From the NCBI GenBank assembly GCA_964614855.1, contig CAZTMX010000025.1:1-23182 (forward strand): a DNA stretch of 23,182 nucleotides. The letters are read 5' to 3'. Below, in pieces: positions 14,563 through 22,722 of the stretch (position 1 is the first letter of the stretch; every line of letters starts with the position of its first letter). The position numbers and the translations under genes are program-made. The notes under the pieces were generated by a model. That model had not been told where the DNA came from. It was given only the letters and a program-made list of their open reading frames with translations, and did no database searches. This stretch comes from CAWJHE01 sp964614855 (lineage in GTDB: Bacteria; Chloroflexota; Anaerolineae; Anaerolineales; UBA4823).

Positions 14563-14889
14563 TTAGAACGGTAAACCGCCAGCCAGCGGCCCCAGGCGCT
14601 CGGCTGCCATATCGCGCGATTTATCTAGCGCAGCATTGAACGCAGTCAGGATCAAGTCTTGCAGCATTTCCACATCCGCGTCCTGCAAAACTTGTGGATC
14701 GATCTCCACACCCTGGCAGCGCTGGTCGCCCGTTACGGTAATCTTCACCACACCGCCCCCTGCTGCAGCCGTCACCGTCTCCAGCGCCAACTGGGCTTGG
14801 GTTTCCTGGATTTGTTCCTGAATTTTTTGCAATTGCCCCATCATACCCATCGGGTTCTGCATTTTGGGGGCTTTAAATCCTTTGGCCAT
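14563..14889 (-). CDS. ybaB: YbaB/EbfC nucleoid-associated protein
   Basis: 108-aa DNA-binding protein of the YbaB/EbfC family, which forms dimers with tweezer-like helices and decorates the nucleoid. Met-rich N-terminus, long helix (~15-40, MMGQLQKIQEQIQETQAQL), then the core sheet with GGGVVKITVTGDQ (about 44-56). Conserved helical end LILTAFNAALDKS. A clear GGAGGAAAA precedes the ATG. It lies between dnaX and recR, 15 nt after dnaX. Confidence 0.96.
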   Translation of the reverse strand: MAKGFKAPKMQNPMGMMGQLQKIQEQIQETQAQLALETVTAAAGGGVVKITVTGDQRCQGVEIDPQVLQDADVEMLQDLILTAFNAALDKSRDMAAERLGPLAGGLPF

Positions 14890-14904
14890 ACTTTTCCTCC
14901 AAGA

Positions 14905-16524
14905 TTATTGAACATCCACAATTTCACCGCCAAGGTCCCGCAAGGCGGTCGCCACCATCCCATCATCTTCCACACCGGGAGGAAGTGTGTCGCGTTTGGC
15001 GGTATCCACCTGGCATTTTACCAAAATGGCACGTTGAAAAACCTGCGCCAGGGCCTGTTCCAGCGGCTGCAAATTTTCGGGTTTCTGCATTTTTTCCTTG
15101 AGGATATCGCTGGCAAAAACCAGGAAGACCTCATTGCCGCGCATGTAATGCCCGGTGCAGGAATTTAACAAACCCTGGGCGCGAGGGCTCTGACGCCGTA
15201 CCAGCTCTTTAAGCTTCTGCCACGCATCAGCCAGGGTCTGTGTGTTCTGGCGGTCCTGCGGTGTTTGCTCTACCGCTGTGTCGCCAGGGGTTGGTGCTTC
15301 ACTTCTCTGCGCAGGCGCCGCCGGTTTCTCCGGCGCTGGTTTTTGCAGCTCGCTGGTTCGTGCCTGGGAGACGGTGCTGCTCGCTACGACAGGTACAGGC
15401 TTGCTCTCCACACCAGGCGTAGACCCTGCGGCGGCAGGCTTCTGCATAGCATCGATAAAAGCCATTTCGAGCGGCAGTGCAGGTTGCCAGGGGCTGCGGG
15501 CCTCGCTGGCCGCAAAGTTGAAAATTCGAATGACCCGCAATAACTCCGCCGTTGAAAAAGCCGCGGCATGGCTGCCCATCAACTCGCGCACTTCTTGGGT
15601 CACATCCATCAGTTCAGTGCTTTTCATCTGGACCAGTAAAATACCGCGTAAATACTCCACCACCTGCCGTGCAAACTGGCGCGCATCGCTGCCGCTATCT
15701 AGCGTTTTATGGATGTTTTCCAACCCTGCACCAGCCTGCTGACCCACCAGCGCCTGTACCAACTCCAGCACCGATTGGTTGGCAGCCGTCCCCAGCACCT
15801 GCTGTGCTGTCTCCAGGGTGATTCTGCCGCCAAAGGAGGCCAGCTGATCCAGCAAGGAGATCGCATCGCGCATTGCCCCTGTGGACTGGCGGGCAATCGC
15901 CATCAGCGCGGCGTCATCGATGGCGATATTTTCATCCTCTGCAATTTTCTTCAGCGTGGTGGTGATATCCACCAGCGACAGCCGGCGAAACTCGTGCCGC
16001 TGGCAGCGCGAGAGCACGGTGGCCGGGATTTTGTGCACTTCGGTGGTCGCCAGGATAAAAATTGCATGTGCAGGCGGCTCCTCCAGCGTCTTCAACAAGG
16101 CATTAAAGGCTGCCTGCGAAAGCATGTGCACTTCATCGATAATATAGACCTTGTAGCGTCCCTGGTTGGGCGAGAAATTGATCTTGTCCCTCAGGTCGCG
16201 CACATCATCCACGCTGGTGTTTGAGGCCGCATCGATCTCAATTAAGTCCAGGAAACGACCTTCACTGACAGCCAGGCAATATTCGCATTGCGAACACGGC
16301 CGGCTGGCTAGATCATCATGCAGGCAGTTAACCGCTTTTGCAAGCAAGCGCGCGGTTGTGGTTTTTCCGGTGCCGCGCGGACCGGCAAACAGATATGCAT
16401 GGGCAATCCTGCCCGCAGCCAGGGCATTGCGCAGTGTGTCAACCACATGCTGCTGACCCACGACCGCATCCCAGGATTGAGGGCGGTATTTTCGATAAAG
16501 CGCTTTTGGCTCGTCTTGAGGCAT
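14905..16524 (-). CDS. dnaX: DNA polymerase III subunit gamma/tau
   Basis: 539 aa clamp-loader ATPase. Walker A GPRGTGKTT (48-56), zinc-binding C67, C77, C80, C83, Walker B IIDEVH (128-133), sensor 1 region ILATTE (157-162) and arginine-finger motif SRC (172-174). AAA+ lid and collar domains run to ~370. A Pro/Ala/Ser-rich linker (~375-440) leads to a C-terminal domain (~440-520) of the tau type (ADAWQKLKELVRRQSP). No A-rich slippery heptamer was noticed, so programmed frameshifting to gamma is not supported. No Shine-Dalgarno precedes the ATG; the promoter is placed so that transcription would begin at the ATG, predicting a leaderless message. First gene of dnaX-ybaB-recR. Confidence 0.97.
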   Translation of the reverse strand: MPQDEPKALYRKYRPQSWDAVVGQQHVVDTLRNALAAGRIAHAYLFAGPRGTGKTTTARLLAKAVNCLHDDLASRPCSQCEYCLAVSEGRFLDLIEIDAASNTSVDDVRDLRDKINFSPNQGRYKVYIIDEVHMLSQAAFNALLKTLEEPPAHAIFILATTEVHKIPATVLSRCQRHEFRRLSLVDITTTLKKIAEDENIAIDDAALMAIARQSTGAMRDAISLLDQLASFGGRITLETAQQVLGTAANQSVLELVQALVGQQAGAGLENIHKTLDSGSDARQFARQVVEYLRGILLVQMKSTELMDVTQEVRELMGSHAAAFSTAELLRVIRIFNFAASEARSPWQPALPLEMAFIDAMQKPAAAGSTPGVESKPVPVVASSTVSQARTSELQKPAPEKPAAPAQRSEAPTPGDTAVEQTPQDRQNTQTLADAWQKLKELVRRQSPRAQGLLNSCTGHYMRGNEVFLVFASDILKEKMQKPENLQPLEQALAQVFQRAILVKCQVDTAKRDTLPPGVEDDGMVATALRDLGGEIVDVQ

Positions 16525-16530
16525 GTTTAG

Positions 16531-16559
16531 AGTCTATCAGAATGAAGCCAGATGGTCAA
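16531..16559 (-). promoter_or_regulatory. dnaX promoter, predicted leaderless
   Basis: Minus-strand TTGACC (16559-16554), 17-nt spacer, TAGACT (16536-16531; 4 of 6). Only six nucleotides separate the -10 box from the dnaX ATG at 16524, so the predicted first transcribed base is the A of the start codon. Confidence 0.6.
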
Positions 16560-16642
16560 CTCACACAGGTTGGGCAAAAGCAAAGCCAAAGCGCCCTACC
16601 CCCGCATCACAAGTTTGCAGCGGTTACCATCCGGCAGGCAGA

Positions 16643-17332
16643 TCAGGGGATCTTATACGTCGCCCTTGTCATCCCCTGCGAATCGATCAGCGTCACGGTA
16701 GACCCGGAGCGCCAGATGGCTTTATCCAACCCCCAAAAGAGCTCTACCACCGAGTTTGCGCCGGCTTTGGTGTAAACATTCACCGCACCCCCGCCAAACA
16801 AGGTCAACTGGGGGAACTCAGGAAAGACGAATTCATGCCCCTGGTTGTCCTGCAAACGCCAACCCACCAGGGATAACTCGCCATCGCCGCGGTGTTTTAA
16901 CACCACCATTTCTTTCTCAAGATCACCCGCAGCTACCACGCGGTCAATAAAAACGCTGCCCTTGGGTTTTGCCGGGATGCGCAGCACCTCACCATCTCCC
17001 AGCACCTGGGGTTGGTTAAACCCGTTGACAGCCAATAACTCTTCCACGCTCATATTGTATTGTTTTGCAATGCTCTCAAAGGTCTCGCCCGAGACCACTT
17101 GATGCACCAGGTAGGCTTCTGTGGGCGTTGGTTGCGGAACAGCTGGGTTCTCAGCCGCTGGGGCTTGCGGCGTAGCGGTGGCTGTCCCAATTCGCTCAAA
17201 GGCTGCAGTCAACAATCCCTTGGGTAAGGGGCCGTAAACCTGGTCCCAAAGGAATAGGATACCCACCGTGGTACAGGCAGAAACAAGGATATTCAATACC
17301 AGGTAAAAGATCAGACGTTGCCACTGTTTCAT
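16643..17332 (-). CDS. LysM and lamin-tail domain surface protein
   Basis: 229 aa from the ATG at 17332, with GGGAG 8 nt upstream; a longer frame to 17362 has no such support. Residues 7-29 are hydrophobic, either an anchor or a lipoprotein signal with VSAC (C20). A Pro/Ala/Thr-rich stretch (~48-73) spans the wall. LysM at ~75-120 (VVSGETFESIAKQYNMSVEE). Residues ~127-228 look like a lamin-tail domain (LTD): VVLKHRGDGELSLVGWRLQD, then FVFP, LFGGGAVNVYT and LDKAIWRSGSTVTLID. Such proteins are surface-attached with an unknown binding role. It lies on the same strand as dnaX but upstream of it, 118 nt away, and dnaX has its own promoter. Divergent from the NYN gene. Confidence 0.85.
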   Translation of the reverse strand: MKQWQRLIFYLVLNILVSACTTVGILFLWDQVYGPLPKGLLTAAFERIGTATATPQAPAAENPAVPQPTPTEAYLVHQVVSGETFESIAKQYNMSVEELLAVNGFNQPQVLGDGEVLRIPAKPKGSVFIDRVVAAGDLEKEMVVLKHRGDGELSLVGWRLQDNQGHEFVFPEFPQLTLFGGGAVNVYTKAGANSVVELFWGLDKAIWRSGSTVTLIDSQGMTRATYKIP

Positions 17333-17373
17333 AGCGAATTCTCCCGGCGAAAATGATAGCACACAATTTTGAA

Positions 17374-17402
17374 TTGACGGTTATCGAATTTACCACTAAA
17401 AT
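17374..17402 (+). promoter_or_regulatory. Promoter of NYN gene, predicted leaderless
   Basis: TTGACG (17374-17379), 17-nt spacer, TAAAAT (17397-17402). Seven nucleotides separate the -10 box from ATG 17410, and no Shine-Dalgarno lies there, so the transcript should begin at or next to the start codon. Confidence 0.65.
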
Positions 17403-17409
17403 CTGTCAC

Positions 17410-17898
17410 ATGCCTTACATAATCGATGGTCACAACCTGATCCCCAAAATCCCCGGTCTGAGTCTGAAGGCTGTGGATGATGAGGTACAGTTAATAGAAC
17501 TGTTGCAAGAGTTTTGCCGCCGCCAGCGAAAACAGGTGGAAGTTTTCTTTGATAACGCCCCACCCGATGGCGTGCGCGCTCGCAGTTACGGCATGCTAAC
17601 CGCTCGTTTTGTACGCGCCGGAACCACCGCAGATACTGCCATCCACCACAGGCTCAATAAGCTGGGGAAAATAGCCCGTAACTGGACTGTGGTAAGTTCC
17701 GACCTGGCGGTCCAGGCATCTGCACACGCTGTCCAGGCGCAAATTATGAGCTCCGATGCATTTGCCAGGCTATTGGTAAAAACCCTGGATGAAATCGAAA
17801 AAGACAGCGGATCCATCAATGACATCAAACTGAGTTCAGAAGAATTGGACGAATGGATGGATCTGTTTAATTCAGACAATAATAATCCGAAATTCTAA
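17410..17898 (+). CDS. NYN/YacP-like PIN-fold nuclease
   Basis: 162 aa from the ATG at 17410, which gives the family's opening YIIDGHNLI. The longer frame to 17353 would cover its own promoter. The NYN domain is a PIN-like fold cutting RNA with clustered acids: D6, D48 (FFDNAP), D75 (TTADTAI) and D98 (VVSSDLA) fit the metal site. YacP/Rae1 is the nearest well-known relative; Rae1 cleaves mRNA at the ribosome in Bacillus, but this protein's target is not shown. The C-terminal tail (~130-162) is acidic and Asn-rich. Transcribed alone on the plus strand. Confidence 0.85.
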   Translation: MPYIIDGHNLIPKIPGLSLKAVDDEVQLIELLQEFCRRQRKQVEVFFDNAPPDGVRARSYGMLTARFVRAGTTADTAIHHRLNKLGKIARNWTVVSSDLAVQASAHAVQAQIMSSDAFARLLVKTLDEIEKDSGSINDIKLSSEELDEWMDLFNSDNNNPKF

Positions 17899-17941
17899 TT
17901 CAATATTAATCCAATTTAGGTCAAAATACTGTATATTATAT

Positions 17942-18083
17942 GTGCTGGCACCTGCCTCCCTATTTATTGGTATAAAAGGTGCCATTGCACCGGCATCAGC
18001 CTTCAGCACGTCCCCCCCGTGCTGAGCATCCGGTGGCCCTCCTTAGATCGCCAGACGTGAACCTTACGTCCGGCGATTCTATT
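17942..18083 (+). ncRNA. Candidate structured small RNA with C-rich loops
   Basis: The intergenic stretch folds into three hairpins on the plus strand. Hairpin 1: GGCACCT (17947-17953) with AGGTGCC (17977-17983), loop containing CCTCCC. Hairpin 2: CACCGG/CCGGTG (17988-17993, 18030-18035) enclosing TCAGCACG/CGTGCTGA (18003-18010, 18018-18025) with loop TCCCCCC. Hairpin 3 is terminator-like (18047-18077). A single-stranded CCCTCCTT (18037-18044) lies between hairpins 2 and 3. The unpaired C-rich segments complement Shine-Dalgarno sequences, as in the C-rich sRNAs of Firmicutes. TATATT-like boxes at 17932-17939 might be a -10, but no good -35 is seen. Expression is unproven; it could be only a pair of terminators. 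Confidence 0.35.
18047..18077. terminator. 12-bp hairpin near the 3' end of the GAF-PP2C gene
   Basis: ATCGCCAGACGT (18047-18058) and ACGTCCGGCGAT (18066-18077) pair around a 7-nt loop. The single mismatch is G-U on the minus strand and A-C on the plus strand. It lies 9 nt after the stop of the minus-strand phosphatase gene but has a T-rich run (TTCTATTT) only on the plus side. It may end either the operon or the candidate sRNA. Confidence 0.5.
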
Positions 18084-18086
18084 TAA

Positions 18087-21000
18087 CTAATCATGGTCAC
18101 ATTTCAAAACCAAAAGCGTCAGATCATCCGCAGGATCCTGGTCACCTACAAAATCAGCAACCGCACTATCGATGGCAGTTAAAATAGCCATGGCATCCAG
18201 CTCATCCGGGGTAGTGTCATTCGCGCTAGCTGTGGACTGGATGATCTCACGCAGCCGCTTTTCGCCAAAAAACTCTCCGGCTCCAGAAAAAGCTTCAGTC
18301 ACCCCATCGGTGTACATGATCAAGAAATCTTGCGGTTCAAGCCACACGCGGCGTCCTTCAATGACGCTGCCCTCTAATACCCCCAGGGCCATACCGGTGC
18401 GCTCGAAGGGTGTCATTTCCTGGGTTGCAGGCCGGAAAAGGATCGGGGGATTGTGCCCGGCATTGGCATACTCCAACTCGCCGCTATCCAAATTCAGCAC
18501 AGCATAGACGATGGTAACAAACATGCCTTTGGGCGCATCTGGCGCCAGGATATCATTGACGCGAGCTAATACCTGTTCTGGCTGGCTCACCTGCTGTACC
18601 GTGGCACGAACCAGGGTACGTACCTGGGTCATAAACAATGCCGCAGGCATTCCCTTATCTGCCACATCCGCCATCACAAAACCCATCCTCCCGTCAGGAA
18701 GATCAAAGAAATCGTAAAAATCTCCCCCCACCTCCCTGGCGGTACGCCAGAACACCTTGAGGTCCCAACCGGGGAGTTCGGGCATGATCTGGGGTAGAAA
18801 TGTACGCTGGATATCGCGCGCAAGCTGCATTTCGCGCGCCATGCGCTCCTGGACTACCATTTCACGCTGCAGCAAGTCATTTTGCATTGCCAGGGCAGCT
18901 TGCTGCGAAATCCCGGTGATAATTTCCATGCGTTTACTGCGCAAGCGGCGGTTTGCATTCCCACTCCCCGGCGCATCTGTTGGAGCCGGGTCCGGCTCCT
19001 CCACCAGGAGAATGCCCAGCACCCTGCCTTTTACAGATAGTGGGAACCCCAGCAGCAAACACGGCTGGCTTTCCAGGTAATCTTCCACCTCCTCGGTATC
19101 GGGCGGCGGCAGGAAAGACCAGCTGTCCAACACATCTTCAGAAGCCAGATATTCCCGCTCCACCGGGTAGGCGCTGATGGAGTTCGTTTGCCGGATTGCT
19201 TCCAACAGTGGGAATTCGATCTCCGGATAGGCGCGACCCTCTGCTTCACGGTTGATATTGTAAGACTGGGTCACCTGAAATACTTTCTGATGCTCATCCC
19301 TTTGGAAAATAACCGCCCGCTTTACGCCAACCAAGATAGGCGTAATACGGACAATGGCGCCCAAGGCCTCACTGAGATCATTTGAGCTGACCACTGCCTG
19401 GGCAACCTGCAGCAGCGCCACCGATACATAGGCCTCTTCCTTCTGGGCTTTATTCAAGCGGATATTTTCCACCGCAATGGCTGTCTGGTGAGCAATCCCT
19501 TGAATGATCGCCAGGCGTTCATCCAACACGGCTTCCAGGTTAATATTGCCCATTTGCCCTGTCGAAGCCATGCTGTAATGTACAAAGAATGTCCCCAACA
19601 ACGCTGAGTGCGACAACAAGGGCACCAGCACATACAGCTCTGCTGACTGGGATGCTGGTTCTTGCTCCCCGTTCATAAATAGCCCTGTCAGGCGCTGGTT
19701 TTCCTCCTGGTTGCTCACCAGCACAGGCTGGCGCTCCTCCAATAACCGGTCCAACACAGGCACATCGCCGGGAGCAAAATACCAGCCTTCAAATTCCGCC
19801 TGTTGCGCCTCAGTCAGACCCGATGCCGCAGCAGGCACCAGGTTGCCATCCTCATCCAAGATGTATAAAAGGCAGGCACGCACACCCGACAACATGGGTG
19901 TAATACGGATCACCGTGTGAAGCAACTCAGTCAGGTCGGTTTGTGATCGGGTCGCCTCTGCCACTTGCAACAGCGCCGTACTGATAAAGGTTTGCTCATG
20001 AGCCGACTCGTACAGGCGGGCATTTTCAATGGCTACCGCAGCATAGCTGGCAAACGCCTCGGACATCGAGCGGGCTTCGCTGCCGTATCGCCCTGGCGCA
20101 TGGTGCGCCAGCGTGAGCACACCCATGTTCTGCGCCCCCACCCGCAGTGGGATCCCGATCCCAGAATAATCGCTGGAAAATTGCAACGCGGCTGCCAGCG
20201 GGTCCAGTGGAGAATTTTTTGGGCGGATGAGCGGGTGATCGGAGAGCAAGATTTCATTCAACCAGGCATCCGGCGGGTAGCTGCTGTGCGACCCATCCTC
20301 CTGCTCAAACACCAGGTCATCCGGCCTCAGACCATAGGCAAGCTCCAGCTCATTGGCACAGCCGCCGCCCGACGCTGCCAGAACCAGGCTCTTCTGACCG
20401 TAAACCGCTCCTGCTTCATCTTCTTCTAACAACCACACAGCCGCCAGATCCAGGGGCAGGATGCGCTCCAACTCATCCAGGATCGCACGCAAGACCTGCT
20501 CTAACCCGGCTTCCGCCGAGAGCAAACCCGCCACTTCCCTCAGGCTGTCAGCCGCCTGGCGCCGCCAGACCTCTGAGCGATACAGGGCTGCATTCCGCAT
20601 GGCAACTGCGATATTATCTGCCAGCGCCTCAAACACAAAACGGTCTTCATCGCCAAAAGCGCCCAACGCCTCGCTTTGAATATCCAGCAAACCCAAGACA
20701 TTCTCACCAAATCGCAATGGGATAGTCAATTCTGACTGGATGGGCGCAGGGAAGAACACAGACGGGCGATAGCGCGGCTCTTGCGAAACGTCATGGACTA
20801 ACAGGGTATCTCCATGCCGCGCCACCCAGGGGATAATCCCTTGTGGATCGTCAAGATCAAAAGAAAATCCTTCCTGGCGTAATTGGAAGCTGACCGGTGT
20901 GCTGCCGGCTTCGATAAATATCTTCCCTTGTTCCTTATGCAGCGAAAACAAGTGGACAAGCGAGAAATTGAAGTGCTTTTGGATCAGGCGTACCACTTCA

Positions 21001-22130
21001 GCAAATAAGTTTTCTGTGTCCAGGATGGAGGTGATTGCATTGCTGACTTCGTGGATGATCGATAGCTGGCTGGCGCGCCGGCTTAATGTGCTGTAAAGGC
21101 GGGTGCCTTCAACTGCGACAGCGATATTCCCGGCCAATGCACGCAAAACGGTCTGATCGGTTTCGTCAAAACCTCTGACCTGATCGCTTTGGATATCCAA
21201 TAAACCCAGCAATTGGTTTCCTGTTTTGAGCGGCAGCACAAACTCGGAGCGCGTCTCGGGCAGAAGTTCCAATTGCCCAAAGCGCACTTCATTGCGCACA
21301 TCATCCACCAGGATTTCTTGCCCGGTGTCCGCAGCCGATCCGATAATCCCCAGGCCCAATTGGACCACAGGCGCTTGAGCGCAGCTTTCTTCATCCGCCT
21401 GCTGCGAGCCACAGGCGCTGGCGCGCAGCTGCAGGACTTCCTTGCCCGGCTCCAGGGTGTAAATTGACACGTAATAGTAAGCGAAAGTCTCCTGGATCAG
21501 GCTGGTCACCCGTTGCGCGAGCTGCTCCACCGAGCGCAGTTCAACGATTTGCGCGCTGACCTGCTGCACCAGCTTCAATTGTTCTTGCCGCCAATTCTCA
21601 GTGATGCGGTGGACTGCATCTTGAACTGCGTAGGCAACCACATCCGCCAAGCTAGAAAGCAGCTGGTAATCGGGCTCATCAAACAGTGCAGGGTCATCTC
21701 GCTCAGCCAACAACAGCCCCAATAAATCCCCTTGCCCCTTCCCCACCGTCCAAAGGGGTGTCACAACCTGGGAAGCCGGTTGCACAGAGAGCAATTCATC
21801 GGCTTTCCAGATAGAGCCGTCAGGGTTTTGACCGATTAAGAGAAACCGTTGTTGTTGCGCAGCAAATTGCAGCAGCGGCGTATCCGCCATGTGCAAATAC
21901 TGGCACTCCTGCGGTCTGAATAAAAAATTCTTGAAGTAACTATCCGAAAGCCACAAAACCGCCCGGCATGAAAAGATATCCTGGGCGGTGTCAATGGTGA
22001 TCCCGCATAACTTAACCAGCAAGTCATCTGCCGCCAGGTGCACATCCGTTAATTGCCTGGTCTGGTCAAATAACTGCTTCCCCAGATCGATGATCTTTGT
22101 CCAACCCGGGTTATTCAACTGTGAGCTCAC
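18087..22130 (-). CDS. Six-GAF PP2C (RsbU-type) phosphatase
   Basis: 1347 aa from a GTG at 22130 with AAGGAG 8 nt upstream. Six GAF-like domains, approximately 30-175, 195-345, 365-518, 535-708, 725-890 and 908-1085. GAF2/3 resemble each other (LLGLLDIQS in both) and GAF5/6 share ALLQVAxA openings followed by RITP, pointing to internal duplications. A short helical linker leads to the PP2C domain (1105-1343): GGDFYD (D1137), MADVADKG (D1155), MYTDGVTE (D1275) and DPADDLT (D1335/D1336) give the two-metal site. No membrane segment, so a cytoplasmic sensor that dephosphorylates a STAS antagonist. It starts 2 nt after the RsbW-like stop. GAF ligands are unknown. Far longer than Bacillus RsbU. Confidence 0.92.
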   Translation of the reverse strand: MSSQLNNPGWTKIIDLGKQLFDQTRQLTDVHLAADDLLVKLCGITIDTAQDIFSCRAVLWLSDSYFKNFLFRPQECQYLHMADTPLLQFAAQQQRFLLIGQNPDGSIWKADELLSVQPASQVVTPLWTVGKGQGDLLGLLLAERDDPALFDEPDYQLLSSLADVVAYAVQDAVHRITENWRQEQLKLVQQVSAQIVELRSVEQLAQRVTSLIQETFAYYYVSIYTLEPGKEVLQLRASACGSQQADEESCAQAPVVQLGLGIIGSAADTGQEILVDDVRNEVRFGQLELLPETRSEFVLPLKTGNQLLGLLDIQSDQVRGFDETDQTVLRALAGNIAVAVEGTRLYSTLSRRASQLSIIHEVSNAITSILDTENLFAEVVRLIQKHFNFSLVHLFSLHKEQGKIFIEAGSTPVSFQLRQEGFSFDLDDPQGIIPWVARHGDTLLVHDVSQEPRYRPSVFFPAPIQSELTIPLRFGENVLGLLDIQSEALGAFGDEDRFVFEALADNIAVAMRNAALYRSEVWRRQAADSLREVAGLLSAEAGLEQVLRAILDELERILPLDLAAVWLLEEDEAGAVYGQKSLVLAASGGGCANELELAYGLRPDDLVFEQEDGSHSSYPPDAWLNEILLSDHPLIRPKNSPLDPLAAALQFSSDYSGIGIPLRVGAQNMGVLTLAHHAPGRYGSEARSMSEAFASYAAVAIENARLYESAHEQTFISTALLQVAEATRSQTDLTELLHTVIRITPMLSGVRACLLYILDEDGNLVPAAASGLTEAQQAEFEGWYFAPGDVPVLDRLLEERQPVLVSNQEENQRLTGLFMNGEQEPASQSAELYVLVPLLSHSALLGTFFVHYSMASTGQMGNINLEAVLDERLAIIQGIAHQTAIAVENIRLNKAQKEEAYVSVALLQVAQAVVSSNDLSEALGAIVRITPILVGVKRAVIFQRDEHQKVFQVTQSYNINREAEGRAYPEIEFPLLEAIRQTNSISAYPVEREYLASEDVLDSWSFLPPPDTEEVEDYLESQPCLLLGFPLSVKGRVLGILLVEEPDPAPTDAPGSGNANRRLRSKRMEIITGISQQAALAMQNDLLQREMVVQERMAREMQLARDIQRTFLPQIMPELPGWDLKVFWRTAREVGGDFYDFFDLPDGRMGFVMADVADKGMPAALFMTQVRTLVRATVQQVSQPEQVLARVNDILAPDAPKGMFVTIVYAVLNLDSGELEYANAGHNPPILFRPATQEMTPFERTGMALGVLEGSVIEGRRVWLEPQDFLIMYTDGVTEAFSGAGEFFGEKRLREIIQSTASANDTTPDELDAMAILTAIDSAVADFVGDQDPADDLTLLVLKCDHD

Positions 22131-22132
22131 GC

Positions 22133-22630
22133 TTACTGCTCCTTGCGTTTTACCATCCTGAGCAGATTACATCCTGCCTGGCCTTCATCGCCCTGGATGA
22201 ATGAAAAAGTCACCTCATCCATCAGTTGGCGTATAAAATATAGACCAAGCCCCCCAATTTCCCTGTCTTCTAAATCCGCTTCCAGGTTGGGTTCAGGTAC
22301 TGTCAGAGGGTTGAAGGGTTTCCCGCAGTCTCGCAGCGTGACCACCAGCCCCTCTTCGGCTATCTGGCAGGTACATTCAATCTTGTTTTGGCTTTCTCCC
22401 CCGTAAGCATGTTCGACAATATTCGTAAAACCTTCATCTACCGCTAATTGCACCGCATACACACCCGCAGGCGCCAGCCCATACGTGATTGCTTCTGCGG
22501 CGACAAACTCTCGCAAGGCGTCCAGGTTACCAAAATCCGCAGCAAACACAGCCACCTTCCGCTCATTTTCCTGGCGGTTGGCGGAAACCTGCTCCAATCC
22601 TGCATCTCCAGAAACCTGGCTCTTACCCAT
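22133..22630 (-). CDS. RsbW-like anti-sigma kinase (HATPase_c)
   Basis: 165 aa from the ATG at 22630; a TTG at 22642 has no ribosome-binding site. GHKL ATPase fold: N-box AVDEGFTNIVEHAY with E66 and N70, G1 box RDCGKPF (D101, G103), G2 box GGLGLYFIRQLMDEV (126-140). The first ~25 residues form a polar tail. Such kinases phosphorylate the STAS partner and sequester a sigma factor or another target. It sits between the STAS and phosphatase genes, matching the partner-switching order. No sigma gene is next to it, so the controlled target is unknown. Confidence 0.92.
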   Translation of the reverse strand: MGKSQVSGDAGLEQVSANRQENERKVAVFAADFGNLDALREFVAAEAITYGLAPAGVYAVQLAVDEGFTNIVEHAYGGESQNKIECTCQIAEEGLVVTLRDCGKPFNPLTVPEPNLEADLEDREIGGLGLYFIRQLMDEVTFSFIQGDEGQAGCNLLRMVKRKEQ

Positions 22631-22671
22631 AAGGAGTTCCAATGATCATCAATACAATCCGTTAATATCAA

Positions 22672-22698
22672 GGCTGAAGGTCTTCAAGACCTCCAGCC
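22672..22698 (-). other. Hairpin between STAS and RsbW-like genes
   Basis: GGCTG-x-AGGTC and GACCT-x-CAGCC pair around TTGAA on the minus strand (11 bp including one G-U). It lies 24 nt past the STAS stop in a 92-nt gap, with only a weak T-rich stretch after it. It may be an mRNA stabiliser or partial terminator that keeps STAS expression above that of the kinase (inference). Confidence 0.45.
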
Positions 22699-22722
22699 CT
22701 GCCTGGTTACCTGGATGTGAGA

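Noticed and set aside
15709..16224. Plus-strand open frame of 171 codons
   Set aside because: Antisense to the dnaX AAA+ domain; no start signal or recognisable motif.
14905..16524. Programmed frameshift in dnaX producing a short gamma form
   Set aside because: I found no A-rich slippery heptamer with a following hairpin in the linker region.
18010..18036. Minus-strand mini-ORF after AAGGAGGG within the structured intergenic region
   Set aside because: It would encode only eight residues before a stop and overlaps the hairpins; the AAGGAGGG is better seen as the complement of the C-rich linker.
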